From assembly GCA_963651465.1 (NCBI GenBank), contig CAVJPS010000010.1, positions 1 to 64,000 on the forward strand: 64,000 nucleotides of DNA. The letters run 5' to 3'. The position numbers were made by a program, and so were the translations under genes. Position 1 is the stretch's first letter. Each line of letters begins with the position of its first letter. Positions 34,491-44,443 of this stretch are shown here, piece after piece. The stretch comes from SUG2458 sp963651465. Lineage in GTDB: Bacteria > Bacillota_I > Bacilli_A > RFN20 > CAG-826. Below the pieces are notes generated by a model that was not told the origin of the DNA, made no database searches, and saw only the letters and a list, made by a program, of their open reading frames with translations.

Positions 34491-34748
34491 CTATTCACCT
34501 TTTTCAAGGATTTCACGACATGCTTGAGCTAATTGGTCAGGGCATGAAGTCTTTTTAATGCCACAATTAATACCACTAATTCTATCAGCTACGTCTTGAA
34601 GTTTCATTCCTTTGACTAAATTGCTAATACCTTTAAGGTTACCATTGCAACCACCAAGAATTTTTACGTCTACAATAGTATCTCCTTCATAAGAAATTTC
34701 CATTTCACGAGAACAAACTCCTGTTGGACGATAAGTATAAGTTTTCAT
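34491..34748 (-). CDS. TSCPD-domain protein (TIGR03905 type)
   Basis: An 85-residue protein with the Cys-containing pattern VCSREMEISYEGD, ILGGCNGN, GINCGIKKTSCPDQLA. The TSCPD domain is otherwise the C-terminal part of some ribonucleotide reductases; the stand-alone protein has no assigned role. Four conserved cysteines suggest metal binding. It sits between metK and pduL on the same strand and could share a transcript with pduL. Confidence 0.85.
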   Translation of the reverse strand: MKTYTYRPTGVCSREMEISYEGDTIVDVKILGGCNGNLKGISNLVKGMKLQDVADRISGINCGIKKTSCPDQLAQACREILEKGE

Positions 34749-34779
34749 AGTTTGTCCCTCCTTTTAATCTATGATAACA

Positions 34780-35355
34780 CTATTTAATTAATTTGCCATA
34801 AACAATGCCTGCAAGTCCAGCAGCATTGCTTTCATCTGTATCAACATGCATTGCTAATGCAAATTTTTCACTAACACGAACAACAACATCACCAAATGTT
34901 AAAGCACGACCGTTTGCGCCTTCAACTTTAACTTCAACGATTTGTTTATCGCTAACACCAAATTCAGCAGCGTCAGCAGGTGTCATATGAATATGTCTTT
35001 TTGCAGCAATTACACCATTTTTAATTTCAACTTCACCACAAGGTCCAACAAGTTTACAACCTGGAGTACCTTCGATATCTCCTGATTCACGAACTGGAGC
35101 AGCAATACCTAATGTTCTTGCATCAGTTAATGAAACTTCAACTTGATCAGCGTTACGAACTGGTCCTAAGATAGAGACACCAGCAATAGATTTTTTAGGT
35201 CCAACAACTTCAACTTTTTCATTTGAAGCAAATTGACCTGGTTGAGATAATTCTTTTTTAACAGTTAATTGATAACCTTTACCAAAAAGAACTTCTAATG
35301 TTTCTTGTGTCACATGGACGTGACGAGCAGATGTTTCAACTAAAATTTCTTTCAT
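34780..35355 (-). CDS. PduL-type phosphate acyltransferase
   Basis: A 191-residue protein with two copies of the PduL fold. The zinc ligands are visible in ARHVHVT near the N-terminus and KRHIHMTPADA (about residue 120), and the end GLAGIVYG is typical. It interconverts acyl-CoA and acyl-phosphate. There is no bacterial microcompartment gene in the window and no encapsulation peptide at the N-terminus, so it probably serves as the main phosphotransacetylase for acetate and ATP formation. Confidence 0.88.
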   Translation of the reverse strand: MKEILVETSARHVHVTQETLEVLFGKGYQLTVKKELSQPGQFASNEKVEVVGPKKSIAGVSILGPVRNADQVEVSLTDARTLGIAAPVRESGDIEGTPGCKLVGPCGEVEIKNGVIAAKRHIHMTPADAAEFGVSDKQIVEVKVEGANGRALTFGDVVVRVSEKFALAMHVDTDESNAAGLAGIVYGKLIK

Positions 35356-35470
35356 TTTTTAATCCTCGCTTTTTAATTTCACATTTAAATAATACACTCT
35401 TAAAATTATATTTTAAAGGTTTATTCATTTTTTATAATATATATTTTTGTCTTTACATGGGACATTTACA

Positions 35471-35502
35471 AAAAAAGAATGAATTGTCTATCATTCTTTT
35501 TG
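35471..35502 (-). terminator. Terminator of the glycosyltransferase gene
   Basis: Stem AAGAATGA / TCATTCTT followed by T6 on the minus strand; the stop codon lies in the first arm. Confidence 0.8.
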
Positions 35503-36849
35503 CTTAATATATTTTTTATGATTATGCTTTATATTTTTAATTTCTTTTCTAATTGCTTTATGGTTTTGTCGATATTCTTTCTTTTCTTCTAATTTAAATT
35601 CTTTTAAATCTTTTTTTACATCTCTAGTTTCAATATTATTTTCATGTCTTGTTTGTAAATAATCCCTATGTTTTAATCTATATTCAGCAATAATTTCTTC
35701 ATATTCACTATGAATTACTGGGATTAATCTAGTCCAAGATTGTGAGATTGTTTTAGCTGCTAATTTTCCACAATTAATTCTTAATTGTTCATTTGCAAAT
35801 ATATATTCAATTTTTTCTGCAAGTAATTTTGCATCATTAGGTCCTAAAAAGCCATTAATACCATCTTTAATAGGTTCGGCAGCATTTGATCCTTCAATTA
35901 ATAAAGCCGGTAATTCCATTGCAGAAGCTTCATTTACTACAATAGGAAAATTATCGTAGATAGATGGGAAGAAAAACAATTTTGCATTAAGATACATTCC
36001 TTGTAATTCTTTTTTATCGCTAATCTTACCAACAAATTCACATTTTTTAAGTCCTATATCTTTAGCGTACTTTTTCACTTCTTCTTCGTGTCCTCCACCA
36101 CCAACCATAATTAATCGATAAGTAGAATCTTTTTCTTCTAATATTTTAAATGTATCTAGAACAGTTTTAATATTTTTTTGCCATATAAGATGAGCTACAA
36201 ATAATATAATTTTTTCATTATCGTGAATATTATATTTATTCCTTACTTTTTCTTTAATAACATTACTATCTTTTGGCATTTTATAATTAGTTCCATTTGG
36301 AATAATTGTAACAGGTCCTTTATACCCGTACGATCTTAAAGTTTTTTTACATGCTCTATTCAAAGTCCAAACAGCATCACATTCATTATAAAAATCAACA
36401 ATTTTCTTAACAGCAATACGTGCAAGTTTTGCACTTCCTAACGCTTGTTTAAAATCGTCATAATACTTAGAATGAAAAGTTGTTACTAATGGAATATGAT
36501 ATTTATGAGCCATTTTAAGTGCAAAATGTCCCATCATGAAAGGTGAATGACAATGAAGTATTTCATATTTCTTATTTTTAAATTCTTTGGATAAATCTTT
36601 AGTGTGTTTACAATCTGCTAATGGATATTCAAGAAAAGGAATATTAACAGATTTGGTACGATATATATTATAAGGATGAATTGAATCATCGTAATTTTTA
36701 TCTTTTGGAGCAGGAGTAAAAACAGTGGTTTTGTCACCAATATTATTTAAAGATTTAGAATAATTATCGACGACACTAACTACTCCATCAACGATGGGAT
36801 AATAATTATCAATGAATAAACCTACCGATAGTTTCTTACGATATTTCAT
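35491..36849 (-). CDS. GT4-family glycosyltransferase, probably lipid glycosylating
   Basis: A 452-residue enzyme from ATG 36849 (GGAGG 9 bases upstream). It has the two Rossmann halves of GT-B enzymes: VGLFIDNYYPIVDGVV near the N-terminus, HCHSPFMMG and TFHSKY, then the EX7E-like region NEASAMELPALLIEG. This resembles diacylglycerol glucosyltransferases that build the glycolipid anchors of lipoteichoic acid or membranes. The last 60 residues are strongly basic, which would help contact with acidic lipids. Substrate is inferred. Confidence 0.85.
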   Translation of the reverse strand: MKYRKKLSVGLFIDNYYPIVDGVVSVVDNYSKSLNNIGDKTTVFTPAPKDKNYDDSIHPYNIYRTKSVNIPFLEYPLADCKHTKDLSKEFKNKKYEILHCHSPFMMGHFALKMAHKYHIPLVTTFHSKYYDDFKQALGSAKLARIAVKKIVDFYNECDAVWTLNRACKKTLRSYGYKGPVTIIPNGTNYKMPKDSNVIKEKVRNKYNIHDNEKIILFVAHLIWQKNIKTVLDTFKILEEKDSTYRLIMVGGGGHEEEVKKYAKDIGLKKCEFVGKISDKKELQGMYLNAKLFFFPSIYDNFPIVVNEASAMELPALLIEGSNAAEPIKDGINGFLGPNDAKLLAEKIEYIFANEQLRINCGKLAAKTISQSWTRLIPVIHSEYEEIIAEYRLKHRDYLQTRHENNIETRDVKKDLKEFKLEEKKEYRQNHKAIRKEIKNIKHNHKKYIKQKE

Positions 36850-36929
36850 TTTATATCCTCCAATTTTATTATAAAACTTCAAGAAGTAATTAGAACGTAA
36901 AAATCATATAAAAATAAAATTAACAAAAA

Positions 36930-36956
36930 ATAGCACTCACACCTTGAAAGTGCTAA
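36930..36956 (+). promoter_or_regulatory. CIRCE element (HrcA operator) upstream of htpG
   Basis: The arms ATAGCACTC and AAGTGCTAA are separated by nine bases, matching the 18 conserved positions of CIRCE at 16. It overlaps the -35 box (TTGAAA, 36944-36949), the position for repression by HrcA, with TATAAT 16 bases later at 36966-36971. Confidence 0.9.
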
Positions 36957-36971
36957 AAAATAGATTATAAT
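36944..36971 (+). promoter_or_regulatory. Promoter of htpG
   Basis: TTGAAA, 16-base spacer, TATAAT; the left box lies within the CIRCE operator. Ribosome site AAAGGAG precedes the ATG. Confidence 0.85.
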
Positions 36972-37005
36972 AATATTTGCGAGGAATAAAAGGAGACGAT
37001 TTAAG

Positions 37006-38934
37006 ATGAAAGAAACAAAACAATTCCAAACAGAATCTAAAGAGTTATTAAATCTTATGGTTAACTCTATTTACAGTAATAACGAGATCTTCCTTCGTGA
37101 ATTAATAAGTAATGCTAGTGATGCTATTGATAAATATAAATACTTAGCTTTACAAAGTGAAGGTAAATATCCTACTAAAGATTATAAAATCGAATTATCT
37201 TATGATAAGAAGGCTAATACATTAACAATTAAAGATAATGGTATTGGTATGTCTAAAGAAGATCTTGAAAACAATTTAGGTACAATTGCTAAATCTGGTT
37301 CAAAAGATTTTGTTAAAAAATTTAAGGACGCTAAAGAAAAAGAAGACGTCAATATAATCGGTCAATTTGGTGTTGGCTTCTATAGTGCTTTTATGGTTGC
37401 TAATAAATTAGAAGTTGTTACTAAAACAGTTGATAACGAAGCTTATTTGTTCTCATCTAACGGTGTTGAAACTTATACTATTGAAGATGCAACTAGAGAC
37501 GAAACTGGTACAACAATTACTCTTTACATGAAAGAAGATACTGAAGACGAAAAATATAGTCGTTTCTTAGATGATTACAAAATTCAAGATTTAGTAAAAA
37601 AATATAGTGACTACATTCGTTACCCAATAAAGATGCAAGTATCAATTACTCGTCCAAAGAAAGATGATAAAGGCGAAGAAATTAAAGGCGAAACCGAAAC
37701 AATAATTGAAGACAGAACTCTTAACTCAATGATTCCTCTTTGGAAGAAAAATAAAAAAGATGTTACAGAAGAAGACTTAAACGAATTCTATAAATCTAAA
37801 TTTATGGAATGGGAAAATCCATTTACATCATTATTTGTAAATGTTGATGGTATGATTTCCTATAACGCACTTGTATTTATACCATCTCATGCACCATATA
37901 ACTTATATAGTGATAGTTACGAAAAAGGATTAGATTTATATGCTAAGGGCGTCTTTATTCAAGAAAAATGTAAAGAACTTGTCCCTGATTATTTAAAATT
38001 CATAAAAGGTTTAGTTGATTCAGATGATTTCTCGTTAAATATCTCACGTGAAATTTTACAAAATTCACCTATGCTAAGAAAAATAAGAGATAATATTGAA
38101 TCAAAAGTTATTAATAAGTTAAAAGATATTAAGAAAGATGACTTTGATAAATACATTGAATTCTTCAAAATCTATGGTGAAAACTTAAAATATGGTATCT
38201 ACTCCTCTTATGGTGGTAAAACAGAATTATTAAAAGACTTATTAGTATTTAATTCTTTAAATAACGACAAAATGATTTCATTAAGTGAATACAAAGACGC
38301 AATGAAAGAAGACCAAAAATATATTTATTACGCAACCGGTCGTTCTATTGAAACAATGAAATCATTACCACAAATTGAAAAATTCAAAAAAGATGGTGTT
38401 GATGTCTTATTATTTGAAAAAGCAATCGATGAATTTACTATTCAAATGATGAAGAACTATAACGACGTTGAATTTAAAGCAATTGGTGAAGTAGATAATT
38501 CATCACTTGACGAAGAAGAAAAAAGTAAAATCGAACAATTAGTAATTGATAACAAACGTATGATTGATAACATTAAAGAAGCTTTAAGTGATAAAGTTGA
38601 TGAAGTAACATTCTCAACTAAACTTGTAAACGCTCCATGTTGTATTACTACTAAAGAAGGTCTTTCATTAAGCATGGAAGAAACAATCAATTTAGAGAAT
38701 GAAATGATGGGTAATGACGGAAATAAAGCCAAAGCATCAAAAGTCTTAGAATTAAATCCAGATCATGAACTATTCAAATGTATTCAAAATATTAACGATG
38801 ATGAAAAAGTTAAAAAATACGCAACTGTCCTTTATGAAGAAGCTATGATGCTTGAAGGATTTGAAGTAAAAGATAAAACATCATTTGTTAATACATTAAA
38901 TGAATTAATGATTGAAGCTTTTAAAAACAAATAA
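37006..38934 (+). CDS. htpG: Chaperone HtpG (Hsp90 family)
   Basis: A 642-residue protein of normal length. The ATP-binding GHKL domain shows ELISNASDAIDK, IKDNGIGMSKEDL and QFGVGFYSAFMVA; middle-domain motifs such as FIPSHAPY and LNISREILQ follow, and the C-terminal dimerisation part ends the protein. It assists protein folding under stress. The CIRCE operator in front places it under HrcA, unlike in Bacillus subtilis, where htpG is outside the HrcA regulon. Confidence 0.97.
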   Translation: MKETKQFQTESKELLNLMVNSIYSNNEIFLRELISNASDAIDKYKYLALQSEGKYPTKDYKIELSYDKKANTLTIKDNGIGMSKEDLENNLGTIAKSGSKDFVKKFKDAKEKEDVNIIGQFGVGFYSAFMVANKLEVVTKTVDNEAYLFSSNGVETYTIEDATRDETGTTITLYMKEDTEDEKYSRFLDDYKIQDLVKKYSDYIRYPIKMQVSITRPKKDDKGEEIKGETETIIEDRTLNSMIPLWKKNKKDVTEEDLNEFYKSKFMEWENPFTSLFVNVDGMISYNALVFIPSHAPYNLYSDSYEKGLDLYAKGVFIQEKCKELVPDYLKFIKGLVDSDDFSLNISREILQNSPMLRKIRDNIESKVINKLKDIKKDDFDKYIEFFKIYGENLKYGIYSSYGGKTELLKDLLVFNSLNNDKMISLSEYKDAMKEDQKYIYYATGRSIETMKSLPQIEKFKKDGVDVLLFEKAIDEFTIQMMKNYNDVEFKAIGEVDNSSLDEEEKSKIEQLVIDNKRMIDNIKEALSDKVDEVTFSTKLVNAPCCITTKEGLSLSMEETINLENEMMGNDGNKAKASKVLELNPDHELFKCIQNINDDEKVKKYATVLYEEAMMLEGFEVKDKTSFVNTLNELMIEAFKNK

Positions 38935-38937
38935 ACT

Positions 38938-38978
38938 AAAAGGTTAGCCTTAATAAAATAGGCTAACCTTGTTTTTTT
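38938..38978. terminator. Terminator between convergent genes
   Basis: Stem AAGGTTAGCC / GGCTAACCTT with an 11-base loop and T7; the stop codon of the minus-strand PHP gene lies in the right arm. Confidence 0.85.
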
Positions 38979-39778
38979 ATTGTGATTTTATCAATTAAAT
39001 TTAATTTGTGTTTATTAGCAAACTCTAAAGCTTCTTCTTTTATTCCATCTTTAAATTCATCTTTACCATGGGCGTCAACACCAATAACAACTTTTACTTT
39101 GTTTCCATATGTACTTACTAAATCCCAAAATTTACCATATGGATACATATAAGGATTTTCTTCTCCTTTTGCAATTCTATTATTTAGGTTTCTTAAGCCA
39201 CATACATTTATTTCTAATAGAACATCGTATTTAATAGCATTTTCTATTAATCTTTTGGATTCGTTAATTATAATGTCGTCCCAGTTTTGGTATCCTGCAA
39301 TAATTAAATCAGGATGAGCTATATATGTGAAAAATCCTGACTTAATAGCTTCAATTACATCATCAACATATTGTTTTAAATATTCAACACTATTTTTGTG
39401 ACTATTGTACCAATCTTGTTTATTATCAACTATTCGACAATGTTGACCACAAATCATGTATTCAATGCCTTTTTCTTTAAATAATTTTTTATATTCGTCA
39501 CTAAACTCAGGTATATATTCAGCTTCAAAACCTAAATGTATATTAATTTTATCTTTATATTTTTCTTTCAAAAAGTTAATTGATTTTATATAATCATCAA
39601 CTTGATTTTCATTCATTCTTATACCAGGTGAGTCTATACCTTTTAGATAAATATGATCACTAAATCCTAATTCTTTTATTCCTTCATCAATAGCTGACAA
39701 AACATATTCTTCGTCTTCATCACGTGCATGTCCACATCTTTTAGTGTGAGTATGGAAATTGTAAATAATTTTATTCAT
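38963..39778 (-). CDS. PHP-domain phosphoesterase (histidinol-phosphatase-like)
   Basis: About 271 residues from ATG 39778. Metal motifs of the PHP fold: NFHTHTKRCGHA (residues 8-19), LGFEAEY, ICGQHCR, YIAHPDL and VVIGVDAHG. It is closest in pattern to HisJ-type histidinol-phosphatases, but no other histidine gene is in the window and many such proteins act on other phosphate esters. Longer starts up to 39826 run into the upstream gene and lack the family N-terminus. It follows that gene by 4 bases. Confidence 0.85.
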   Translation of the reverse strand: MNKIIYNFHTHTKRCGHARDEDEEYVLSAIDEGIKELGFSDHIYLKGIDSPGIRMNENQVDDYIKSINFLKEKYKDKINIHLGFEAEYIPEFSDEYKKLFKEKGIEYMICGQHCRIVDNKQDWYNSHKNSVEYLKQYVDDVIEAIKSGFFTYIAHPDLIIAGYQNWDDIIINESKRLIENAIKYDVLLEINVCGLRNLNNRIAKGEENPYMYPYGKFWDLVSTYGNKVKVVIGVDAHGKDEFKDGIKEEALEFANKHKLNLIDKITIKKQG

Positions 39779-39782
39779 ATAA

Positions 39783-40265
39783 TTAAAATAAGTTCCTTTC
39801 AATTTTTTCATATAATATAGGTTCATCAGTAGTTAAACTAGTAGATTCTTCTAAAAATAATATTTCATTATCGGTAATTTCCACAAATGCTCCGTCATTA
39901 TAAGCACCAGGATTAATAAAAGTAATATTACTTGCTTCAAAATAAGCACGTTCGTGAGTATGACCAAAAAAGACGATATCTACTTGTTTATTACGAGCAG
40001 CATCAATTAACCATTCATATGAACTTTTTGTATGGTATAAATGTGAATGAGTAATCCATATTTTCTTACTTTTAATGGTTATTATTCTTTCAATAACTTC
40101 GTCGTGAAAATCACAATTACCTTTAACAATTAAATTGGTGTAATTACTAAGATAATAATAATCATTAGTATTTATATCACCACAATGAATAATATAATCA
40201 TATCCTTCATATGTATGGTTTAAAATATTTGCACTATGACTATCACTCATAACTAAAATACGCAT
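39783..40265 (-). CDS. YfcE/MJ0936-type metallophosphoesterase
   Basis: About 160 residues from ATG 40265 (GGGTGAT upstream). The two-metal motifs are complete: VMSDSH, IHCGDINT, VKGNCD, ITHSH and FFGHTHE, ending NPGAYNDG. Small phosphodiesterases of this family hydrolyse phosphodiester bonds in nucleotides or lipids; the cellular substrate is unknown. Together with the PHP enzyme downstream it makes a two-gene operon of metal-dependent phosphoesterases. Confidence 0.92.
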   Translation of the reverse strand: MRILVMSDSHSANILNHTYEGYDYIIHCGDINTNDYYYLSNYTNLIVKGNCDFHDEVIERIITIKSKKIWITHSHLYHTKSSYEWLIDAARNKQVDIVFFGHTHERAYFEASNITFINPGAYNDGAFVEITDNEILFLEESTSLTTDEPILYEKIERNLF

Positions 40266-40356
40266 AAAAATCACCCATTTAATTTTATCATAATATTTTT
40301 AATATATTTGAAAGATTTAAATATCTTTATTAAAATTAAATAGATGAGGTGATTTT

Positions 40357-41379
40357 ATGAAACCACAATTTCTTAAAAAAGGTATGACAATTGGAGTTTG
40401 TGCTCCTTCTTTTGGATGCTCAGATACTCCATATTTAGAACGTTACCAAAATGCTAAAAAAGTATTTACAAAGTTAGGATATAAAATAAAAGAAAGTAAA
40501 TCAGTAAATTCATATTATGATATGTGTAGTGCTCCTCGTGAACAACGAGCTAAGGAATTCATGGATTTAATGCTCGATGATGAAGTAGATTTTATTTTCT
40601 CATGTGGTGGTGGAGAAATCATGACTCAAATACTTCCTTACATTGATTTTGATAAAATTAAGAACTTAAAGAAAAAGAAATTCTTTATGGGTTATAGCGA
40701 CAATACAAATTTAACTTTTACTCTTCCTATTTTTGCTGATACTCCGGCAATATATGGAGAATGTTTTCCTAGCTTTGGATATAAAAAATTAGATGTTTCA
40801 AAAAAAGAAGCCTTAGAAAAAATTAATGGTAATATTTTTATTCAACATCCTTACCCTAAACATGAAGATATAACCATTATTGAAGAAGCTCCTTTAATTG
40901 AAAAAAAGCCTACTTTAAAAGCTAGCTGGAAAAGATTTGATAAACCAAACGAAGAAGTTACTATAAAAGGTATTTCAATAGGAGGATGTGGCGATGTTAT
41001 TGCTCAACTTCTTGGAACTAAATGGGGGAAAATAGATGATTATCTAGAAGCTCATAAAAAAGAAGGATTTATTTGGTTTATTGAAACTTGCGATTTAAAT
41101 GTATTAGACCAATTAAGATTATATTGGTCTTTAATACATAATAATTATTTTAAATATTGTAATGGTATAGTTGTTGGTCGTCCTCTTAATAATCAAGAAT
41201 TATTTGGACACGTTGCAAGTGATATGTTAAGTGAATTATTATCATTAAACATTCCTATTATTTATGACTTTGATATTGGACATGTTAAACCAATGATTAC
41301 TCTTTTTACTGGTGTATCAACAGAAGTCCATTACGAACCAAAACAAAAAGAATGTTATATTAAACAAGATTATAAGTAA
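40357..41379 (+). CDS. S66-family carboxypeptidase (LdcA/MccF-like)
   Basis: A 340-residue protein. The start GMTIGVCAPSFG, the glycine loop FSCGGGE, the nucleophile loop FMGYSDNTN (Ser of the Ser-Glu-His triad), the Glu in WFIETCD and the His in DIGHVKP are all present. S66 peptidases trim muropeptide L,D-bonds or, as in MccF, cleave microcin-type aminoacyl nucleotides; the WFIETCD form is closer to the MccF group. RBS GAGGTGAT. Confidence 0.87.
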   Translation: MKPQFLKKGMTIGVCAPSFGCSDTPYLERYQNAKKVFTKLGYKIKESKSVNSYYDMCSAPREQRAKEFMDLMLDDEVDFIFSCGGGEIMTQILPYIDFDKIKNLKKKKFFMGYSDNTNLTFTLPIFADTPAIYGECFPSFGYKKLDVSKKEALEKINGNIFIQHPYPKHEDITIIEEAPLIEKKPTLKASWKRFDKPNEEVTIKGISIGGCGDVIAQLLGTKWGKIDDYLEAHKKEGFIWFIETCDLNVLDQLRLYWSLIHNNYFKYCNGIVVGRPLNNQELFGHVASDMLSELLSLNIPIIYDFDIGHVKPMITLFTGVSTEVHYEPKQKECYIKQDYK

Positions 41380-41381
41380 AT

Positions 41382-41415
41382 TAAAAATGGAGAATTTTGA
41401 TGTTCTCCATTTTTT
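41382..41415. terminator. Terminator between convergent genes
   Basis: Stem AAAATGGAGAA / TTCTCCATTTT with a T6 run; shared by the S66 peptidase and the M16 protease. Confidence 0.85.
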
Positions 41416-41431
41416 ACTATCTTTATTTATT

Positions 41432-44320
41432 TTATAAAGGCTTTACTTCATCAAATTTATATGTAGCAATCTTATCTTCATTACCAATTGTAAAGATATT
41501 ACCTGTTGCAACTGCTTTATCTAAAACATCAGCGTAGCCTTTAATATCTTCAATAGTTGTATGTAAGACTTCTTGTTTTAATGCCATTCTTTCTTCTTTT
41601 GTAATACCAACTAAGTATAATAAATCAGATGAATTGATTAATGTTGGAGTACTAGAAGGTGAATCAAAGCCACCCATTGCACCTATAATATAATTTTTAA
41701 ATTCTTTTGCGTCTGGACTAAATTCTTTTAAGTAGTCACCCATTTTTGCATAATTATCAAATGTTTCACTTACGTTAGGGTCACGGTAAGAACCAATTCT
41801 TATATCACGGTCACGAGCAATACCTAAATGACAGCCATATGCTCCACCTTTAACACGAATTTCAGACCATAAGAAATCATAAGTAATAATATGAGATAAA
41901 ACAACTGATGATCCTTTGTATGCAAAATCTAATTCATCAAGATTATTAGCAACAGCGTTGTATGAAACTCCACTTGGAATAACAACAGCACGTCTACCTA
42001 CTTTAGTAAATTCAGGTTTTAATACTGAAGGGTATGTTTCGTTACCAAATTCAAATTTAGGCATAATGTCTGATAAAACCTTAATTGTTTCTTCATCACC
42101 AGAAATTGAGAATCTTAAATTTGATTTATTAAACATTTTCTTGCCAACTTCAAGAAGTTTTGCACTTAATGTTTCAATATTGAAGTTTTCATTTAAGTCA
42201 TTTAAGAAACGATAGCGTTTAACAGAACCACCGAGTTGGATTGAGTAAGCACTATTTGCTGAATAAGCACTACTTGCTTCAGTCATAGCAACTCTCATAC
42301 CATTTCCAATAATACCTTGTTTTAATCCAATTACGGATTGCATTAAAATTTGCTTAACTTCTTTTTCACTAAAGACTGACTCATTAACAACTTCATTAAT
42401 TAATGAAGGAATATAACTAACATTATCTAATAAAGAAGACGCAGTAATCGATGCAAATACTTTAGAATTTAAACGATCTTTGCCAGTAACATTAACACCA
42501 AAGTTTAAATCGCCTAAGTATGTTTTACGAATATTATTTAATTCAATAACGCTATGTTTCTTTGTAGGAACATTAAAGAATAATCCACATAAGACACTTG
42601 AATAAGCAAGTTCTTCATAAGTTAAAGTACTTAAATCAAAATATAATCTTAAGTATGCAATCTTGTTTGTGTTAATAACGTGTTTAAATCCTTTTAATTC
42701 ACCAATTGTTAAATCAATAGAATCTAAATAGTTGATTTCTGGATTTACATCACTTAATTCAAGAGATGGCAAACAAGCTAATTCTTCTGGAGTATCAACG
42801 TGATTTTGATATTCAAGTAATTCTTGAGTTTGTTTAACTACTGCCTTAACTTCTTCATCTTTCATAGCATTTTTCTTTGCAAGCATTAATTCATCCATTG
42901 CTTTTTTCTTTTCTGCACCAAGTGTCTTTGATGGAGTTACAACAACTTGTACGTGGTGTTCACTATGAAGAATGTATTTATCTAATAATTTTTCAAAATA
43001 GCCATTATTTAATTCATCTTTGAATTTTTTAAAGAATTTATTAAATTCAAGGTGAGTAATTATATCATTACCATATAAGAAATCACCAACCATAGACATA
43101 GCAAGGACAATACCTTTTGCCATTCTACCCATATCTAATTCTTTCATTTTGAATTCAGCATTGTTAATACATGCGAGTAAGATGTTCTTATCAATACCGT
43201 TTTCAACTAATTTCTTAACTTCACTTTCAAATAATTGTTTGAACTTTTCTTTATTTTCAAGATTTGATTTTTGTAAATAAATATTGAGTGCCGGTTTAAC
43301 TTTATCATCGTCAATACCAGCTTCAACATCACGACCTAAGTTAGCATCTAAAATTGCTTTCTTTAAAGGTGCTTCGTTTGATCCAAATAATGCTTCAGTT
43401 AAAATTTGGAAAGCTGTCATTTCTTCATAATTTGCGTATGAATCAAGACCATATGATAATGCCATATAAGTATTATCAACTAATTCTTCATCAGGACCAA
43501 TTTCATATTCCTTAGTATGATTTAAATCAATTAATGCTTTTGGTGCTTCAATAGCACTAACTTTACCAGTCTTTTTATATTTAGAATAATATTCACGATC
43601 TAAGAATTCAAGACGAGGTTCAATATCCATCTTACCATAGAAAATAGCTAGAGCATTTTCTGGTGTGTAATGTTCGTGATAGAAATCACAATATGCCTTA
43701 TATGTTAAATTAGGTATAACATCTGGGTCACCACCAGAGTTAACAGCATATGATGTGCCTTTATACATTGCTTCAAGTACAGTTTGTTCAAGTACTCTAT
43801 CAACTGACGACATAGCACCTTTCATTTCGTTATAAACAACGCCCTTATAGCAAGGAACACTATTTTCGTCCATTAATTCAAGATGCCAACCTTCTTGTAA
43901 AAATGCTTTTGGGTCTTGAACTGATAATGGATTAAATACTGCATCGCAGTAAATTGATAAAATGTTATCAAAATCTTTAGGTGTTTGAGATGCAAAAGGA
44001 TACATTGTCCAATCATTTGCAGTAAATGCGTTTAAGAAAGTATTTAATGAACTTTTAATTAAATTAACAAAAGGTTCTTTTAAAGGGAATTTCTTAGAAC
44101 CACATAATGTTGAGTGTTCTATAATATGACAAACACCAGTTGAATCATTTGGTAATGTTCTAAAGCCGATTGCAAAAGAGCAGTTTGTGTCATCACTTTC
44201 TAAGAAAGCGACATGACCACCAGAATATAAGTGTTCGTATTCATATAATTTACATTGAATGTCTTTACATTCTCTAATATTAATTAGCTTAAAACCATAT
44301 TTAACTTCGTTTAATTCCAT
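41432..44320 (-). CDS. Large M16C-family metalloprotease (presequence protease-like)
   Basis: A 962-residue protein made of four insulinase-type domains. The inverted zinc motif HIIEH (His65, Glu68, His69) lies in the first domain, with the third ligand Glu expected about 75 residues later (YNEMKGAM). The sequence around it (STLCGSKKFPLKEPF) is typical for the M16C group, whose plant and mitochondrial members degrade cleaved targeting peptides. Bacterial members degrade small peptides. There is no signal peptide, so it is cytosolic. Confidence 0.92.
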   Translation of the reverse strand: MELNEVKYGFKLINIRECKDIQCKLYEYEHLYSGGHVAFLESDDTNCSFAIGFRTLPNDSTGVCHIIEHSTLCGSKKFPLKEPFVNLIKSSLNTFLNAFTANDWTMYPFASQTPKDFDNILSIYCDAVFNPLSVQDPKAFLQEGWHLELMDENSVPCYKGVVYNEMKGAMSSVDRVLEQTVLEAMYKGTSYAVNSGGDPDVIPNLTYKAYCDFYHEHYTPENALAIFYGKMDIEPRLEFLDREYYSKYKKTGKVSAIEAPKALIDLNHTKEYEIGPDEELVDNTYMALSYGLDSYANYEEMTAFQILTEALFGSNEAPLKKAILDANLGRDVEAGIDDDKVKPALNIYLQKSNLENKEKFKQLFESEVKKLVENGIDKNILLACINNAEFKMKELDMGRMAKGIVLAMSMVGDFLYGNDIITHLEFNKFFKKFKDELNNGYFEKLLDKYILHSEHHVQVVVTPSKTLGAEKKKAMDELMLAKKNAMKDEEVKAVVKQTQELLEYQNHVDTPEELACLPSLELSDVNPEINYLDSIDLTIGELKGFKHVINTNKIAYLRLYFDLSTLTYEELAYSSVLCGLFFNVPTKKHSVIELNNIRKTYLGDLNFGVNVTGKDRLNSKVFASITASSLLDNVSYIPSLINEVVNESVFSEKEVKQILMQSVIGLKQGIIGNGMRVAMTEASSAYSANSAYSIQLGGSVKRYRFLNDLNENFNIETLSAKLLEVGKKMFNKSNLRFSISGDEETIKVLSDIMPKFEFGNETYPSVLKPEFTKVGRRAVVIPSGVSYNAVANNLDELDFAYKGSSVVLSHIITYDFLWSEIRVKGGAYGCHLGIARDRDIRIGSYRDPNVSETFDNYAKMGDYLKEFSPDAKEFKNYIIGAMGGFDSPSSTPTLINSSDLLYLVGITKEERMALKQEVLHTTIEDIKGYADVLDKAVATGNIFTIGNEDKIATYKFDEVKPL

Positions 44321-44406
44321 ATTTAATCTCCTTTTTTATTATTTGTAATTATTGTACTCTTTGATCCACTTAATAACAATAAATATTATAAAATATTTAA
44401 ATAATA

Positions 44407-44433
44407 AAACTAGAAGCTCAAGCTCCTAGTTTA
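44407..44433 (-). terminator. Terminator of the Gly-rich membrane protein gene
   Basis: Stem AACTAG-AGCT / AGCT-CTAGTT with a single mismatch and flanking A/T run. Confidence 0.7.
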
Positions 44434-44443
44434 AAAAATAAAA

